From positions 4,553,501 to 4,617,500 of the forward strand of contig NZ_CP030059.1 in NCBI RefSeq assembly GCF_015291745.1: a DNA stretch of 64,000 bases, written 5' to 3'. Positions within the stretch are counted from its first letter, which is position 1; each line of letters starts with the position of its first letter. Under the pieces are notes generated by a model that was given only the letters and a program-made list of their open reading frames with translations, was not told where the DNA came from and did not search any database. The position numbers and the translations under genes are program-made. Positions 20,058 through 33,926 of the stretch are shown here, piece by piece. Origin of the DNA: Bradyrhizobium sp. CCBAU 53351. GTDB lineage: Bacteria; Pseudomonadota; Alphaproteobacteria; Rhizobiales; Xanthobacteraceae.

Positions 20058-20103
20058 GCTTGGCTCCTGGGTATCCGCGTTTGAGAGGCTCTAGGTCAGC
20101 GTC

Positions 20104-20653
<550 letters not shown>

Positions 20654-20661
<8 letters not shown>

Positions 20662-20968
20662 CGATCTCAGCTCCCGAGCTCTTGGCGATGCGGACCTTCT
20701 TGCCGTCCGCCAGAATCTTGAATCCGACGCGGGTCGGCTTTCCGTCCTTGCCGACATACGCGATGTTGGACAGTTGGATCGGCGACTCCTTCGAGATGAT
20801 GCCGCCCTCCTGGGCTTGCGTCTGCTTCTGGTGACGCTTGACCATGTTGATGCCGCGCACCAGCGCCGTACCGGCGTCGGGACGCACTTCGAACACTTCG
20901 CCGGTGCGGCCCTTGTCGCGACCGGTCAGCACGACGACCTTGTCGCCCTTGCGGATCTTCGCAGCCAT
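20654..20968 (-). CDS. rplX: 50S ribosomal protein L24
   Basis: The 104-residue protein begins [25 protein letters not shown], the KOW-motif N-terminus of L24, and has [24 protein letters not shown]24 starts 50S assembly. Its start codon shares one base with the rplN stop, and its end overlaps the start of rplE by 8 bases. Confidence 0.97.
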
Positions 20969-21336
20969 CACAGCACCTCCGGCGCGAGCGAGATGATCTT
21001 CATGTGGTTCTTGGCGCGCAGCTCGCGCGGCACGGGCCCGAAGATACGGGTGCCGACCGGCTCGGACTGGTTGTTGATCAGAACGGCGGCGTTGCGGTCG
21101 AAGCGGATGACCGAACCGTCGGCGCGACGGATGTCCTTGCGGACGCGCACCACGACGGCCTTCATCACGTCGCCCTTCTTCACCTTGCCACGCGGAATTG
21201 CTTCCTTGATCGAGACGACGATGATGTCGCCGATCGTGGCGTAGCGGCGCTTGGAGCCCCCGAGCACCTTGATACACATGACACGGCGTGCGCCAGAATT
21301 GTCGGCCACGTCGAGGTTGGTCTGCATCTGAATCAT
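20968..21336 (-). CDS. rplN: 50S ribosomal protein L14
   Basis: The start at 21336 gives [22 protein letters not shown], the invariant L14 N-terminus, and a 122-residue protein. It ends with [24 protein letters not shown]14 is at the subunit interface and contacts 16S rRNA. The upstream in-frame ATG would add 17 non-conserved residues. Confidence 0.97.
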   Translation of the reverse strand: MIQMQTNLDVADNSGARRVMCIKVLGGSKRRYATIGDIIVVSIKEAIPRGKVKKGDVMKAVVVRVRKDIRRADGSVIRFDRNAAVLINNQSEPVGTRIFGPVPRELRAKNHMKIISLAPEVL

Positions 21337-21419
21337 TGATGCACCTCGTCCTCTTCTATTTGCGCCAGCCCAGCCGGCGCTCAACATTTCCCTGAAGTCA
21401 GTCGGCTAAAGCCAACAGA

Positions 21420-21668
21420 TCAGGCGCTTTTCTTGTGTTCGCCCCGGATCACGACCCAGCGCTTCAACTTCGAAATCGGCTTCGATTCCTCGATCCACAC
21501 CATGTCGCCCGGCTTGAACTGGTTGCTCTCGTCGTGCGCGTGGTAGTTCTTCGAACGGCGGATCGTCTTCTTGTAGATCGGGTGCGTGAAGCGGCGATCA
21601 ACGCGCACCACGATGGTCTTGGCTTGCTTGTCGCTGACGACCACGCCCTGCAAAGTACGTTTCGGCAT
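21420..21668 (-). CDS. rpsQ: 30S ribosomal protein S17
   Basis: The start at 21668 gives [21 protein letters not shown], an 82-residue S17, with [23 protein letters not shown] and the [21 protein letters not shown]-fold segment. A longer in-frame extension overlaps rpmC and has no similarity to S17. It lies between rpmC and rplN. Confidence 0.97.
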   Translation of the reverse strand: MPKRTLQGVVVSDKQAKTIVVRVDRRFTHPIYKKTIRRSKNYHAHDESNQFKPGDMVWIEESKPISKLKRWVVIRGEHKKSA

Positions 21669-21681
21669 CTTCGTAAGCCTC

Positions 21682-21888
21682 TTACTTCTTCTTCGCGCGC
21701 GTCTGCGCGGCGACGGTCTTGATCCGGGCGATGTCACGGCGGGCCTCGCGCAGCCGCGAGGTGTTCTCGAGCTGCCCGGTGGCACGCTGGAAGCGCAGGT
21801 TGAAGCGCTCCTTCTTCAGGTTCAGGATGGCGTCATCCTGCTGGTCGGGGCTCATCGCGCGGATGTCTTCGATCTTCATCTGGGCCAT
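21682..21888 (-). CDS. rpmC: 50S ribosomal protein L29
   Basis: The 68-residue protein begins [22 protein letters not shown] and has the L29 helix region [35 protein letters not shown]. Of the possible starts, 21888 is preferred because a GGAG sequence sits 8 bases before it. The ATG at 21894 is only 2 bases from that site and overlaps the rplP stop. L29 lies near the nascent chain exit and binds SRP and trigger factor with L23. Confidence 0.95.
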   Translation of the reverse strand: MAQMKIEDIRAMSPDQQDDAILNLKKERFNLRFQRATGQLENTSRLREARRDIARIKTVAAQTRAKKK

Positions 21889-21893
21889 GGCCA

Positions 21894-22307
21894 TTACTCC
21901 GCAATGCGCTCTACGAAGCGCGTCTTGATCGGCAGCTTGGCGGCCGCCAGGGTCAGCGCCTCACGCGCCGTCTGGGTGTTGACGCCGTCGATCTCGAACA
22001 GCACCCGGCCCGGCTTGACGCGCGCGACCCACAATTCCGGCGAACCCTTGCCGGAGCCCATGCGGACTTCGGCCGGCTTCTTCGACACCGGAACGTCGGG
22101 GAACACGCGGATCCAGACGCGGCCGGCGCGCTTCATGTGGCGGGTCAGCGCGCGGCGAGCGGCTTCGATCTGACGCGCGGTGACGCGCTCAGGCTCGGTC
22201 GCCTTCAGGCCGAACTGGCCGAACGCCAACGTCGCGCCCGAAGACGCGACGCCGTGGATGCGGCCCTTATGCGCCTTCCGGAACTTCGTTTTCTTAGGTT
22301 GCATCAT
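21894..22307 (-). CDS. rplP: 50S ribosomal protein L16
   Basis: The 137-residue protein begins [21 protein letters not shown] and has [36 protein letters not shown], the L16 core. L16 is near the peptidyl transferase centre and A-site tRNA. It lies between rpsC and rpmC. Confidence 0.98.
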   Translation of the reverse strand: MMQPKKTKFRKAHKGRIHGVASSGATLAFGQFGLKATEPERVTARQIEAARRALTRHMKRAGRVWIRVFPDVPVSKKPAEVRMGSGKGSPELWVARVKPGRVLFEIDGVNTQTAREALTLAAAKLPIKTRFVERIAE

Positions 22308-22337
22308 GGCTTTGAGCCCTCAAATTCCTGTGCGGCT

Positions 22338-23063
22338 TTAGGCTGCAGCCGTATCGCGGCGCTGACGGCCACCACGATCGCTGCTACCACCCGTCTCGCC
22401 TTCGGCCATTCTCTTGTCCTGGGCCATCGGATCGTGCTCCAGGATCTCGCCCTTGAAGATCCAGACCTTGACGCCGCAGGTGCCGAAGGTCGTGAACGCG
22501 GTCGCAACGCCGTAGTCGATGTCAGCGCGCAGGGTGTGCAGCGGCACGCGACCTTCGCGGTACCACTCCATGCGAGCGATTTCCGCACCGCCCAGACGAC
22601 CCGAGCAGTTGATGCGGATGCCTTCCGCGCCGAGACGCATCGCCGACTGCACGGCGCGCTTCATGGCGCGGCGGAACGCCACGCGGCGCTCCAGCTGCTG
22701 TGCGATCGACTCGGCCACCAGCGTCGCGTCGAGCTCCGGCTTGCGGATCTCGACGATGTTGATGACGACGTCGGACGAGGTGATGTCCGCAACCTTCTTG
22801 CGAAGCTTGTCGATGTCGGCGCCCTTCTTGCCGATCACCACGCCCGGACGGGCCGAGTGGATGGTGACGCGGCACTTCTTGTGCGGACGCTCGATCACGA
22901 TGCGGGCGACGGCCGCCTGCTTGAGCTCCTTGTGCAGGATCTCACGGATCTTGACGTCCTCGTGCAGCAGCTTGCCGTATTCCTGCTTGCCGGCGAACCA
23001 GCGGGAATCCCAGGTACGGTTGATGCCAAGGCGCAGACCGATCGGATTGATCTTTTGACCCAT
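22338..23063 (-). CDS. rpsC: 30S ribosomal protein S3
   Basis: The 241-residue protein begins [24 protein letters not shown]. It has a KH domain with the GKKG loop ([18 protein letters not shown]) and the C-terminal signature [32 protein letters not shown]3 helps form the mRNA entry site and helicase. A charged, Arg/Asp-rich tail extends the C-terminus. Confidence 0.98.
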   Translation of the reverse strand: MGQKINPIGLRLGINRTWDSRWFAGKQEYGKLLHEDVKIREILHKELKQAAVARIVIERPHKKCRVTIHSARPGVVIGKKGADIDKLRKKVADITSSDVVINIVEIRKPELDATLVAESIAQQLERRVAFRRAMKRAVQSAMRLGAEGIRINCSGRLGGAEIARMEWYREGRVPLHTLRADIDYGVATAFTTFGTCGVKVWIFKGEILEHDPMAQDKRMAEGETGGSSDRGGRQRRDTAAA

Positions 23064-23080
23064 CGTGTTCTCCTGCGCCC

Positions 23081-23467
23081 TTAAGCGGCGGCTTCAGCTT
23101 CGACCTGACGAACGATGATCGTCAGCTGCGAAAATGGTTTGTAGACCCGGCCCGAACGGCCGCGGCCGCGAGCGGCGAAGCGCTTCATCACGAGGCCGTT
23201 GCCGACGAAGGCCTGCGCCACGACGAGATCGTCGACGTCGAGGTCGTGGTTGTTCTCGGCGTTGGCGATAGCCGATTCCAGGCACTTCTTCACGTCGACC
23301 GCGATCCGCTTGCGCGAAAACTGCAGGTCGGCGAGCGCAGCAGCCGCCTTCCGGCCGCGAATGAGCTGGGCGACCAGGTTGAGCTTCTGCGGGCTCACCC
23401 GCAGCATCCGGGCGACCGCCTTGGCCTCGTTCTCGGCGAGGCTCCGTTCGCGCTTAGGTTTGCTCAT
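23081..23467 (-). CDS. rplV: 50S ribosomal protein L22
   Basis: The 128-residue protein contains [24 protein letters not shown] and the long hairpin region [34 protein letters not shown] that reaches into the exit tunnel. That hairpin is the site of macrolide contacts and appears unmodified. It lies between rpsS and rpsC. Confidence 0.98.
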
Positions 23468-23477
23468 CGTTTAATCC

Positions 23478-23756
23478 TCAAGCCTTCTTGGCTTTCTTGT
23501 CGCCGGAGTGGCCATGGAAGGTCCGGGTCGGCGAGAACTCGCCGAACTTGTGACCCACCATTTCCTCGTTGACGGCGACCGGTACGTGCTTCTGACCGTT
23601 GTAGACGCCGAAGGTCAGGCCGACGAACTGCGGCAGGATCGTCGAGCGACGGCTCCAGATCTTGATGACGTCGTGACGGCCGGACGCGCGCGCGGCATCT
23701 GCCTTCTTGAGCAGAGAACCCTCGACGAACGGGCCTTTCCAGACTGAACGAACCAT
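23478..23756 (-). CDS. rpsS: 30S ribosomal protein S19
   Basis: The 92-residue protein begins [20 protein letters not shown] and has [30 protein letters not shown] and [24 protein letters not shown]. It is in the 30S head and pairs with S13. It lies between rplB and rplV. Confidence 0.98.
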   Translation of the reverse strand: MVRSVWKGPFVEGSLLKKADAARASGRHDVIKIWSRRSTILPQFVGLTFGVYNGQKHVPVAVNEEMVGHKFGEFSPTRTFHGHSGDKKAKKA

Positions 23757-23768
23757 GTCCGGCGTTCC

Positions 23769-24602
23769 TTACTTCTTCCGCTTGTGGCGGCTTAGGAGAA
23801 TGAATTTGTTGGTCGACTTGTTGGTGCGGGTCTTCTTGCCCTTGGTCGGCTTGCCCCACGGAGTGACCGGGTGGCGACCGCCCGAGGTACGACCTTCACC
23901 ACCGCCGTGCGGATGGTCGATCGGGTTCATCGCGACGCCGCGGTTGTGCGGCTTGCGGCCCATCCAGCGCTTGCGGCCGGCCTTGCCGATCGAGGTGTTC
24001 ATGTGATCCGGGTTCGACACCGCGCCGATGGTGCCGCGGCAACGGCCGTGCACCAGGCGCTGCTCGCCCGAATTCAGGCGGATGATCACGTAGTCCTGGT
24101 CGCGGCCGACGAGCTGGGCATAGGTGCCCGCGGAACGGGCGAGCTGGCCGCCCTTCCCGATCTTGACCTCGATATTGTGGATGATCGTGCCGACCGGCAT
24201 GTTGCCGAGCGGCATGACGTTGCCCGGCTTCACGTCGACGTAATTGCCGGCGACGATCGTGTCACCCACGGCCAGGCGCTGCGGCGCCAGGATGTAGGCC
24301 TGCTCGCCGTCCTGATACTTGATCAGCGCGATGAAGCCGGTGCGGTTCGGATCGTATTCCAGCCGTTCGACGGTCGCGGGAACGTCGATCTTCTCACGCT
24401 TGAAATCGACGGTACGCAGCGTCCGCTTGTGACCGCCGCCGCGGAAGCGCACGGTGATGCGACCGGTGTTGTTGCGGCCGCCCGAGGAGTGCTTGCCCTC
24501 GGTGAGCGCCTTCACCGGCTTGCCCTTGTACAGGGCCGAACGATCGACCATGACCAGCTGGCGCTGGCCCGGCGTCGTGGGATTGAATGTCTTCAGTGCC
24601 AT
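23769..24602 (-). CDS. rplB: 50S ribosomal protein L2
   Basis: The 277-residue protein has the L2 OB-fold and SH3-like domains. The C-terminal segment [32 protein letters not shown] contains the conserved His needed for peptidyl transferase function. The length and both ends fit the family. It lies between rplW and rpsS in the S10 operon. Confidence 0.99.
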   Translation of the reverse strand: MALKTFNPTTPGQRQLVMVDRSALYKGKPVKALTEGKHSSGGRNNTGRITVRFRGGGHKRTLRTVDFKREKIDVPATVERLEYDPNRTGFIALIKYQDGEQAYILAPQRLAVGDTIVAGNYVDVKPGNVMPLGNMPVGTIIHNIEVKIGKGGQLARSAGTYAQLVGRDQDYVIIRLNSGEQRLVHGRCRGTIGAVSNPDHMNTSIGKAGRKRWMGRKPHNRGVAMNPIDHPHGGGEGRTSGGRHPVTPWGKPTKGKKTRTNKSTNKFILLSRHKRKK

Positions 24603-24614
24603 CGTCGTACGACC

Positions 24615-24917
24615 TTACAGACCGGTGGTGACGTCGATCCGGTGGCCCTCTTCGAGGGTCACGATCGCGCGCTTGGTGTTCGACTGCGAGCCGAGATTGC
24701 CGCGGAAGATCTTGGTCTTGCCCTTGCGGACCAGCGTGTTGACGCTCTTGACCTTGACGTCGAACAGCTTCTCGATCGCTTCCTTGATCTGCGGCTTGGT
24801 GGCCTTGGCGGCCACCTTGAACAGCACCTTGTTGTGCTCGGAAGCGATCGTCGCCTTTTCGGTCACGACCGGCGACACGATCACGTCGTAGTGGCGAGCC
24901 TCGATGTTCTTCGTCAT
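24615..24917 (-). CDS. rplW: 50S ribosomal protein L23
   Basis: The 100-residue protein begins [23 protein letters not shown] and has [35 protein letters not shown], the L23 core at the tunnel exit that docks trigger factor and SRP. Its start codon overlaps the rplD stop (ATGA at 24914-24917). Confidence 0.98.
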   Translation of the reverse strand: MTKNIEARHYDVIVSPVVTEKATIASEHNKVLFKVAAKATKPQIKEAIEKLFDVKVKSVNTLVRKGKTKIFRGNLGSQSNTKRAIVTLEEGHRIDVTTGL

Positions 24918-25534
24918 TTGAAGCGCGCCTCCAGCGCATCGATGGCGGCCTTGGTCAGAACGAGCTTCTGACGGCGCAGGATGTCGTAGACGTTGATGCC
25001 CTGGATCGGCAGCACGTCCATGTTCGGGATGTTGCGGGCCGCAGCGGCAAAGCCGTTGTTGAGCTCGGCACCGTCGATGATCAGCGCGTTGGTGAGCCCC
25101 AGGCCCGAGAAGTGGCCGAGCAGCGCCTTGGTCTTGGCGGCTTCCAGCGCGGCCTTCTCTATCACGACGAGATCGCCGTCCTTGGCCTTCGCCGAGAGCG
25201 CATGCTTGAGCGCCAGCGCGCGGACCTTCTTCGGCAGGTCGGTGGCGTGCGAACGCACCACCGGACCGAAGGCACGACCGCCGCCGCGGAACTGCGGCAC
25301 GCGGGCCGAGCCGTGACGAGCACCGCCGGTGCCCTTCTGCTTGTACATCTTCTTGCCGGTGCGCCAGATCTCGGCGCGGCCCTTGGCCTTGTGCGTGCCG
25401 GCCTGGCGCTTGTTGAGCTGCCACTGCACGCAACGTGCAATGATGTCCTGGCGCGGCTCGAGGCCGAAAATGGTGTCGGACAGCTGGACCGAGCCGGCTT
25501 CCTTACCTTCGAGGGTGGTGACCTTCAATTCCAT
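24914..25534 (-). CDS. rplD: 50S ribosomal protein L4
   Basis: The start at 25534 gives [18 protein letters not shown], a 206-residue L4. The conserved loop [31 protein letters not shown] reaches the exit tunnel. In E. coli, L4 represses the S10 operon. An upstream ATG adds 14 residues that overlap rplC and are not conserved. The stop overlaps rplW by four bases. Confidence 0.97.
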   Translation of the reverse strand: MELKVTTLEGKEAGSVQLSDTIFGLEPRQDIIARCVQWQLNKRQAGTHKAKGRAEIWRTGKKMYKQKGTGGARHGSARVPQFRGGGRAFGPVVRSHATDLPKKVRALALKHALSAKAKDGDLVVIEKAALEAAKTKALLGHFSGLGLTNALIIDGAELNNGFAAAARNIPNMDVLPIQGINVYDILRRQKLVLTKAAIDALEARFK

Positions 25535-25535
25535 C

Positions 25536-26252
25536 TCACGCACCCTCCTGCTGGGCCGCAGCCTCGGCTTCGCCACCCGTAACCTTGAACTTGCCGGGCT
25601 TCGGAGCTTCCTTCGGCAGCGGCTTCTTGACGGCGTCGCGCACGCGAATCCAGCCGCCCTTGGAGCCGGGAACGGCGCCTTCGACGAGGATCAGGCCGCG
25701 CTCGACATCGAGCTGAACGACGCGAAGGTTGAGCGTGGTGATGCGGTCGACACCCATGTGGCCGGGCATCTTCTTGTTCTTCCAGGTCTTGCCGGGGTCC
25801 TGACGACCACCGGTCGAACCGATCGAGCGGTGCGAGACCGAGACGCCGTGGGTGGCGCGCAGACCGCCGAAGTTCCAGCGCTTCATGCCGCCGGCGAAGC
25901 CCTTACCGACCGAGGTGCCGGTGACGTCGACGAACTGGCCGACGACGAAATGATCGGCCTGGATTTCGGCGCCGACCGGGATCATCGCATCCGCGGTAAC
26001 GCGGAATTCCTCGACGCGGCGCTTCGGCTCGACCTTGGCGACCGCGAACTGGCCGCGCTCAGCCTTCGGCATGTAAACGGTCTTGCGGGCGCCAGAACCG
26101 AGCTGGAGCGCGACGTAACCGTTCTTCTCTTCGGTGCGGTGGCCTACGACCTGGCAATTGCCGAGCTTCAGCACGGTCACGGGGATATGTTCGCCGGCCT
26201 CCGTGAAGACCCGCGTCATCCCGACCTTTTGTGCGATCACTCCGGAGCGCAT
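25536..26252 (-). CDS. rplC: 50S ribosomal protein L3
   Basis: The start at 26252 gives [20 protein letters not shown], the conserved L3 N-terminus, and a 238-residue protein. The L3 signature [37 protein letters not shown] is present. An Ala/Glu-rich tail ([11 protein letters not shown]) extends the C-terminus. It lies one base before the start of rplD and 52 bases after rpsJ. Confidence 0.97.
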   Translation of the reverse strand: MRSGVIAQKVGMTRVFTEAGEHIPVTVLKLGNCQVVGHRTEEKNGYVALQLGSGARKTVYMPKAERGQFAVAKVEPKRRVEEFRVTADAMIPVGAEIQADHFVVGQFVDVTGTSVGKGFAGGMKRWNFGGLRATHGVSVSHRSIGSTGGRQDPGKTWKNKKMPGHMGVDRITTLNLRVVQLDVERGLILVEGAVPGSKGGWIRVRDAVKKPLPKEAPKPGKFKVTGGEAEAAAQQEGA

Positions 26253-26304
26253 CGGCTTGCTTCCTGTTCTTTCTGTCCGCTTGCGCGAACGGGATCCAAA
26301 AATC

Positions 26305-26613
26305 TTAGAGCTTGATCTCGACGTCGACACCGGCGGCCAGGTCGAGCTTCATCAAAGCATCGACGGTCTGCGGGGTCGGATCGACGATGTCGAGCAGGCG
26401 CTTGTGAGTGCGCATCTCGAACTGCTCGCGGCTCTTCTTGTCGACGTGGGGCGAACGGTTGACGGTGAACTTCTCGATGCGGGTGGGCAGCGGAATGGGT
26501 CCGCGGACCTGCGCGCCGGTGCGCTTCGCCGTGTTCACGATCTCGCGGGTCGACGTATCGAGGATACGATGGTCGAACGCCTTGAGACGGATACGAATAT
26601 TTTGGCCGTTCAT
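26305..26613 (-). CDS. rpsJ: 30S ribosomal protein S10
   Basis: The 102-residue protein begins [19 protein letters not shown] and has [39 protein letters not shown], the S10 core and NusE loop. S10 also acts as NusE in antitermination. It is the first gene of the S10 cluster, after tuf, with a repeat-rich spacer between. Confidence 0.98.
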
Positions 26614-26629
26614 TGCCGTGCTTTCTCTA

Positions 26630-26693
26630 GTGAGTGGCGAGTAGCGAGTAGCGAATAGAATTCCCTATTCGCCACTCACCATTCCCTATTCGC
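26630..26693. repeat. Tandem and inverted repeats between tuf and rpsJ
   Basis: There are three tandem 7-mers, GTGGCGA, GTAGCGA and GTAGCGA (26634-26654). The arm CTATTCGCCACTCAC (26665-26679) is the reverse complement of the joined flanks GTGAGTGGCGA and ATAG. A 13-base direct repeat ATTCCCTATTCGC lies at 26660-26672 and 26681-26693. The array almost fills the 83-base gap between tuf and rpsJ. It could form a hairpin in the tuf-rpsJ transcript. Confidence 0.8.
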
Positions 26694-26696
26694 TTG

Positions 26697-27887
<1,191 letters not shown>

Positions 27888-27927
27888 TTGACTCTCCGTT
27901 CAATCGTCAGCTCTAGACCGACGACAA

Positions 27928-30000
<2,073 letters not shown>

Positions 30001-30030
30001 AGGCTGTTCCTCAGATTCCGTGTGTCGCCG

Positions 30031-30516
<486 letters not shown>

Positions 30517-30888
30517 TTACTTCGGACGCTTCGCGCCGTACTTCGAACGACGCTGCTTACGGTTCTTGACGCCCTGGGTATCCAGAACGCCGCGGAGGAT
30601 GTGGTAGCGCACGCCGGGCAAGTCCTTGACGCGGCCGCCGCGGATCATGACCACCGAGTGCTCCTGGAGGTTATGGCCCTCGCCGGGGATGTAGCCGATC
30701 ACCTCGAAGCCGTTGGTCAGGCGCACCTTGGCGACCTTACGAAGCGCCGAGTTCGGCTTCTTCGGGGTCGTGGTGTAGACGCGGGTGCAAACACCACGCT
30801 TCTGCGGCGACTGCTGCAGCGCCGGCACCTTCTTGCGCGACTTCTGCACTTCACGCGGTTGAGCGATCAGCTGGTTGATCGTCGGCAT
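30517..30888 (-). CDS. rpsL: 30S ribosomal protein S12
   Basis: The start at 30888 gives [24 protein letters not shown] and a 123-residue protein; a 44-residue upstream extension is not conserved. [11 protein letters not shown] contains Lys43 and GGRVKDLPG contains Lys88. Both are wild type at the positions where streptomycin resistance arises. S12 is in the decoding centre. It is the first gene of the str operon. Confidence 0.97.
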   Translation of the reverse strand: MPTINQLIAQPREVQKSRKKVPALQQSPQKRGVCTRVYTTTPKKPNSALRKVAKVRLTNGFEVIGYIPGEGHNLQEHSVVMIRGGRVKDLPGVRYHILRGVLDTQGVKNRKQRRSKYGAKRPK

Positions 30889-31770
30889 CCTGGCCTTACC
30901 CTTTGTTCTGTCGCGAACCCTTTTCGGATCCGCTGTCTTGCCGCAGCCCGTTGCCGGGACTGCAAATTCTTTCGAGCTACCCGCCCGACGAGGTCGCCTT
31001 CCGCGGAACAATCCGCACAAAGCGAAATTGCGCCAACCGCCCCATCAACGGGCGGAAAGCGCTTCGACGCCACAGAGGACCGCAGTATTGAGGCCGATCA
31101 GCATAAAGCCGCGGCCCGCGCACTGAGGTCATGCATCCGAATTCGATCTCAAGAGAATAAGCTCAAGAGAACTAGAATCGCACTGGCATTGCCTAGCTAT
31201 GATCGACAGCGTTTGAGCGGCATTCGTCGAGGTTGGTGCCCGTCTCGCGACCCTTGTGGATCTAGTCCTTGCGGCTCTAGTCTTTGGGGGTCTGACGGGT
31301 GGCCCGTTCCGACGCTGGCGATGCTCACCGCCTGTCGTTAAGTGAGGCGCTTTCTATAAGTGGGAATCGGTCAAGTCAAGGCGAAACGACAGTCACAACG
31401 CGCTCAGGAGCCTGTCAAAATCGCTGTTTGCCGCCCTCGCCGCCTCACCCGGATATGGGTGCACAGCCGGCATTTCGCCAGCCCGCCGAACATTTATACC
31501 CGGAATTAAAGTAATTTTATAACGACCGGAACGGGTTTTTCGAGCCTCGCAAGCGTTAAGGGGCGTTAATCTCTCTTTCCTTCGACAGCCATCGTCCCAG
31601 GACGTCACTGAGATCGGAGGAAGATCGCCCGGGCAACAACGTCTGTGATGTCCGGCCCGACCGATTTCACACGAGAGCGATCCGGCCGAATTTTCGAATC
31701 GAAGAACTGATCGTCGCCTGAGGATCGAGCGAACACCCATGGCCGACTCACAGAATCGGTCCGGCTCCGA
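30889..31770. other. Long non-coding gap upstream of the str operon
   Basis: This 882-base gap lies between the ABC exporter stop and rpsL, both on the minus strand. The part nearer rpsL (30889-31350) would be a long 5' leader if the promoter at 31351-31379 is used. The rest (31380-31770) shows no conserved protein, tRNA or clear terminator. Open frames present there have no recognisable product. Confidence 0.5.
31351..31379 (-). promoter_or_regulatory. Promoter upstream of rpsL
   Basis: On the minus strand TTGACT (31379-31374) is separated by 17 bases from TAGAAA (31356-31351); a TATAGA is offset by two bases in the same spot. The match is good for a housekeeping promoter. It is about 460 bases ahead of rpsL, so the leader RNA would be long. 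Confidence 0.6.
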
Positions 31771-33795
31771 TCACTCCTCCTCCTCCTCATCCTTGTCCTC
31801 GTCTTCCTCGAGGTCGTCTTCATCGTCATCGTCTCTGCCATCGTCGGCGGGGACGGCGCCATGCGGCTGGTGGATTTGGTCGTTCCACAGCTTGCGATAG
31901 GTCCCGTTCTTGGCGAGCAGCTGGGCATGCGAGCCCCGCTCGATCGCCCTGCCCCCGGAAATCACGATGATCTCATCCATCTCGACCACCGATGTCAGCC
32001 GGTGGGTCGACCAGATCATGGTGCGGCCCTTGGCGACCTTGAGCAGCGTGCGGTTGATCGCAGCTTCCGTGGTCTGGTCCAGTGCCGAGGTGGCTTCGTC
32101 CAGCAGCAGCACCGAGGGATTGCGGATGATCGCGCGCGCGATCGCGATGCGCTGGCGCTGGCCGCCCGACAGGGTGTCGCCGCGTTCGCCGACCGGCGTC
32201 TCATAGCGCTGCGGCAGGCTCATGATGTAGCGGTGGATCTCGGCCTTCTTGGCGGCCTCCTCCACCTCCTCGTCGCTCGCGCCCTCCTTGCCGAGCCGGA
32301 TGTTCTCGCGGATCGACATGTTGAACAGCATGTTCTCCTGGAACACCACCGCCATGCTCCGGCGCAGCGAATCCAGCGTCACCCTGCGGACGTCGACGCC
32401 GTCGATGGTGACGCGCCCCTCGTCAGGCACGTAGAGCCGCAGGATCAGGTTGAGCAACGTGCTCTTGCCGGAGCCGCTCGGGCCGACGATCGCGATGCGC
32501 TTGCCCGCGTCGAGCCTGAGACTGAGATTGTCCAGCACCGGCGTCTGACTGCCCTCGTACTGGAAGGTGACGTGGTCGAAGGTGATGTCGTTGGTGATGC
32601 GGGGCAGATCTGGCGCGCCGGGACGGTCGGCGCCGCGGGTCGGCTCGTCCAGCAGCTCCTGGATGTGGCGGATCGCTGCGGCCGAGGAGATCGACACCGG
32701 GATGAAATGCATCACATGGGCGATGTTGTAGGAGACCTCCCAGAACGCGCTCTCGAAGGTCACGAAGGTGCCGATGGTGATCTGGCCCTTGGTCGCCAGA
32801 TACGCGCCGATCGCGAGCACCACGAGGTGCAGCAACAGCACCGAGATGGTCACCGTCCGCTCCACCATGGTCGACAGGAATGCGGCGGAGGCGATCTTGT
32901 CGCGGGTCGCGTCGTTGCGGAAGGTGAAGAAGTTGAACATCTTGCGCTGCAGGCTGAACGCCTTGATCACGGCCTGCGCCGCCACGTTCTCCTGCACCAT
33001 GCCGAGCAGCGCGCTCTCGTTGAGCTTCTGCTCGTAATTGGCTTGCACCGCCTTGGGGGTGAGAATGCGCGGGCCGATCAGCGTGATCGGGAACACGAGC
33101 AGCGCAATCACCGCGAGCTGCCAGTTCAGGAACACCATCAGGATGATGCCCGCGATCAATTCCAGGAACGGCAGCGCGGCGCTGTTGGCGAAGGTCTTCA
33201 CCGAGCCTTCGAACGCCGAGAGGTCGACCGAGAAGCGCGACAGGATCTCGCCGCGCTTGGTGCGGCCGAAATAGGCCGCCGGCATTTCCTGGACATGCTC
33301 GAACAGGCGCTTGCGGACGTCCGAGATGATGCAGGCCGCCAGCCGCGCGTCCCAGCGCTCGTACCAGACTGCGACGACCGAGGTGAAGATGCCGGCGACG
33401 GCGAGCACGCCGAGGATCTTGTACAGCGCCTGGAAGTCCTCCTCGCCGAGCGCGTCGTCGATCAGGAACTTGAGGCTGAGCGGCATGATCACGTTGAACA
33501 GCGTCTCGACGAAGACGCCGAACGCCACGAACGACAGCATCCGCTTGTAGTTCGTCAGATGGGGCTTGACGAACCCGACGATGGTCGCGAGCGCGCCGGC
33601 GGCCTCGCGGGCGGTAAAGACGACGAGATCCTCGTCCTCATCGTCGTCGTCGAGTTCCAGTTCGTCATCCGCCTCGTCTTCGTCGTTCTCGTCGTCTTCG
33701 AGGTCCGGCTTGGCGGCGGCGAGCTTGTCGTCGAGCTCGGCCGCCTCTTCCGCGGCGAGCTTCTGTTTGTCGGGCGGGAGGGGCTTGGACGCCAT
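31771..33795 (-). CDS. ABC exporter (MsbA-type) with acidic N- and C-terminal tails
   Basis: The 674-residue protein joins a six-helix type I export membrane domain (about 70-375) to an ATPase domain. It has Walker A GPSGSGKST (438-446), signature LSGGQ (542-546), Walker B VLLLDEATS and the switch His598. Each end carries a very acidic stretch: residues 31-57 (Asp/Glu with few other residues) and about 651-674. Such half-transporters work as homodimers. The substrate is unknown; lipid or peptide export is typical. It lies 131 bases after the FAD/methyltransferase gene and before the str operon. Confidence 0.9.
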   Translation of the reverse strand: MASKPLPPDKQKLAAEEAAELDDKLAAAKPDLEDDENDEDEADDELELDDDDEDEDLVVFTAREAAGALATIVGFVKPHLTNYKRMLSFVAFGVFVETLFNVIMPLSLKFLIDDALGEEDFQALYKILGVLAVAGIFTSVVAVWYERWDARLAACIISDVRKRLFEHVQEMPAAYFGRTKRGEILSRFSVDLSAFEGSVKTFANSAALPFLELIAGIILMVFLNWQLAVIALLVFPITLIGPRILTPKAVQANYEQKLNESALLGMVQENVAAQAVIKAFSLQRKMFNFFTFRNDATRDKIASAAFLSTMVERTVTISVLLLHLVVLAIGAYLATKGQITIGTFVTFESAFWEVSYNIAHVMHFIPVSISSAAAIRHIQELLDEPTRGADRPGAPDLPRITNDITFDHVTFQYEGSQTPVLDNLSLRLDAGKRIAIVGPSGSGKSTLLNLILRLYVPDEGRVTIDGVDVRRVTLDSLRRSMAVVFQENMLFNMSIRENIRLGKEGASDEEVEEAAKKAEIHRYIMSLPQRYETPVGERGDTLSGGQRQRIAIARAIIRNPSVLLLDEATSALDQTTEAAINRTLLKVAKGRTMIWSTHRLTSVVEMDEIIVISGGRAIERGSHAQLLAKNGTYRKLWNDQIHQPHGAVPADDGRDDDDEDDLEEDEDKDEEEEE

Positions 33796-33926
33796 GAAAC
33801 CAATCGATGCTGACGGCCGGCATGACCGCAGAGAAGCAGGACATAGCGGAGAGCGCTATCGTGCCGATTCTATGCGATCAGGATGAATTCGGCAAAACAA
33901 TTGGCGAATGCGACGCGCGTCCGCGG

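Noticed and set aside
31393..31740. Possible small gene on the minus strand upstream of the rpsL promoter
   Set aside because: The 115-residue product has no conserved motif, no good ribosome binding site and skewed composition.
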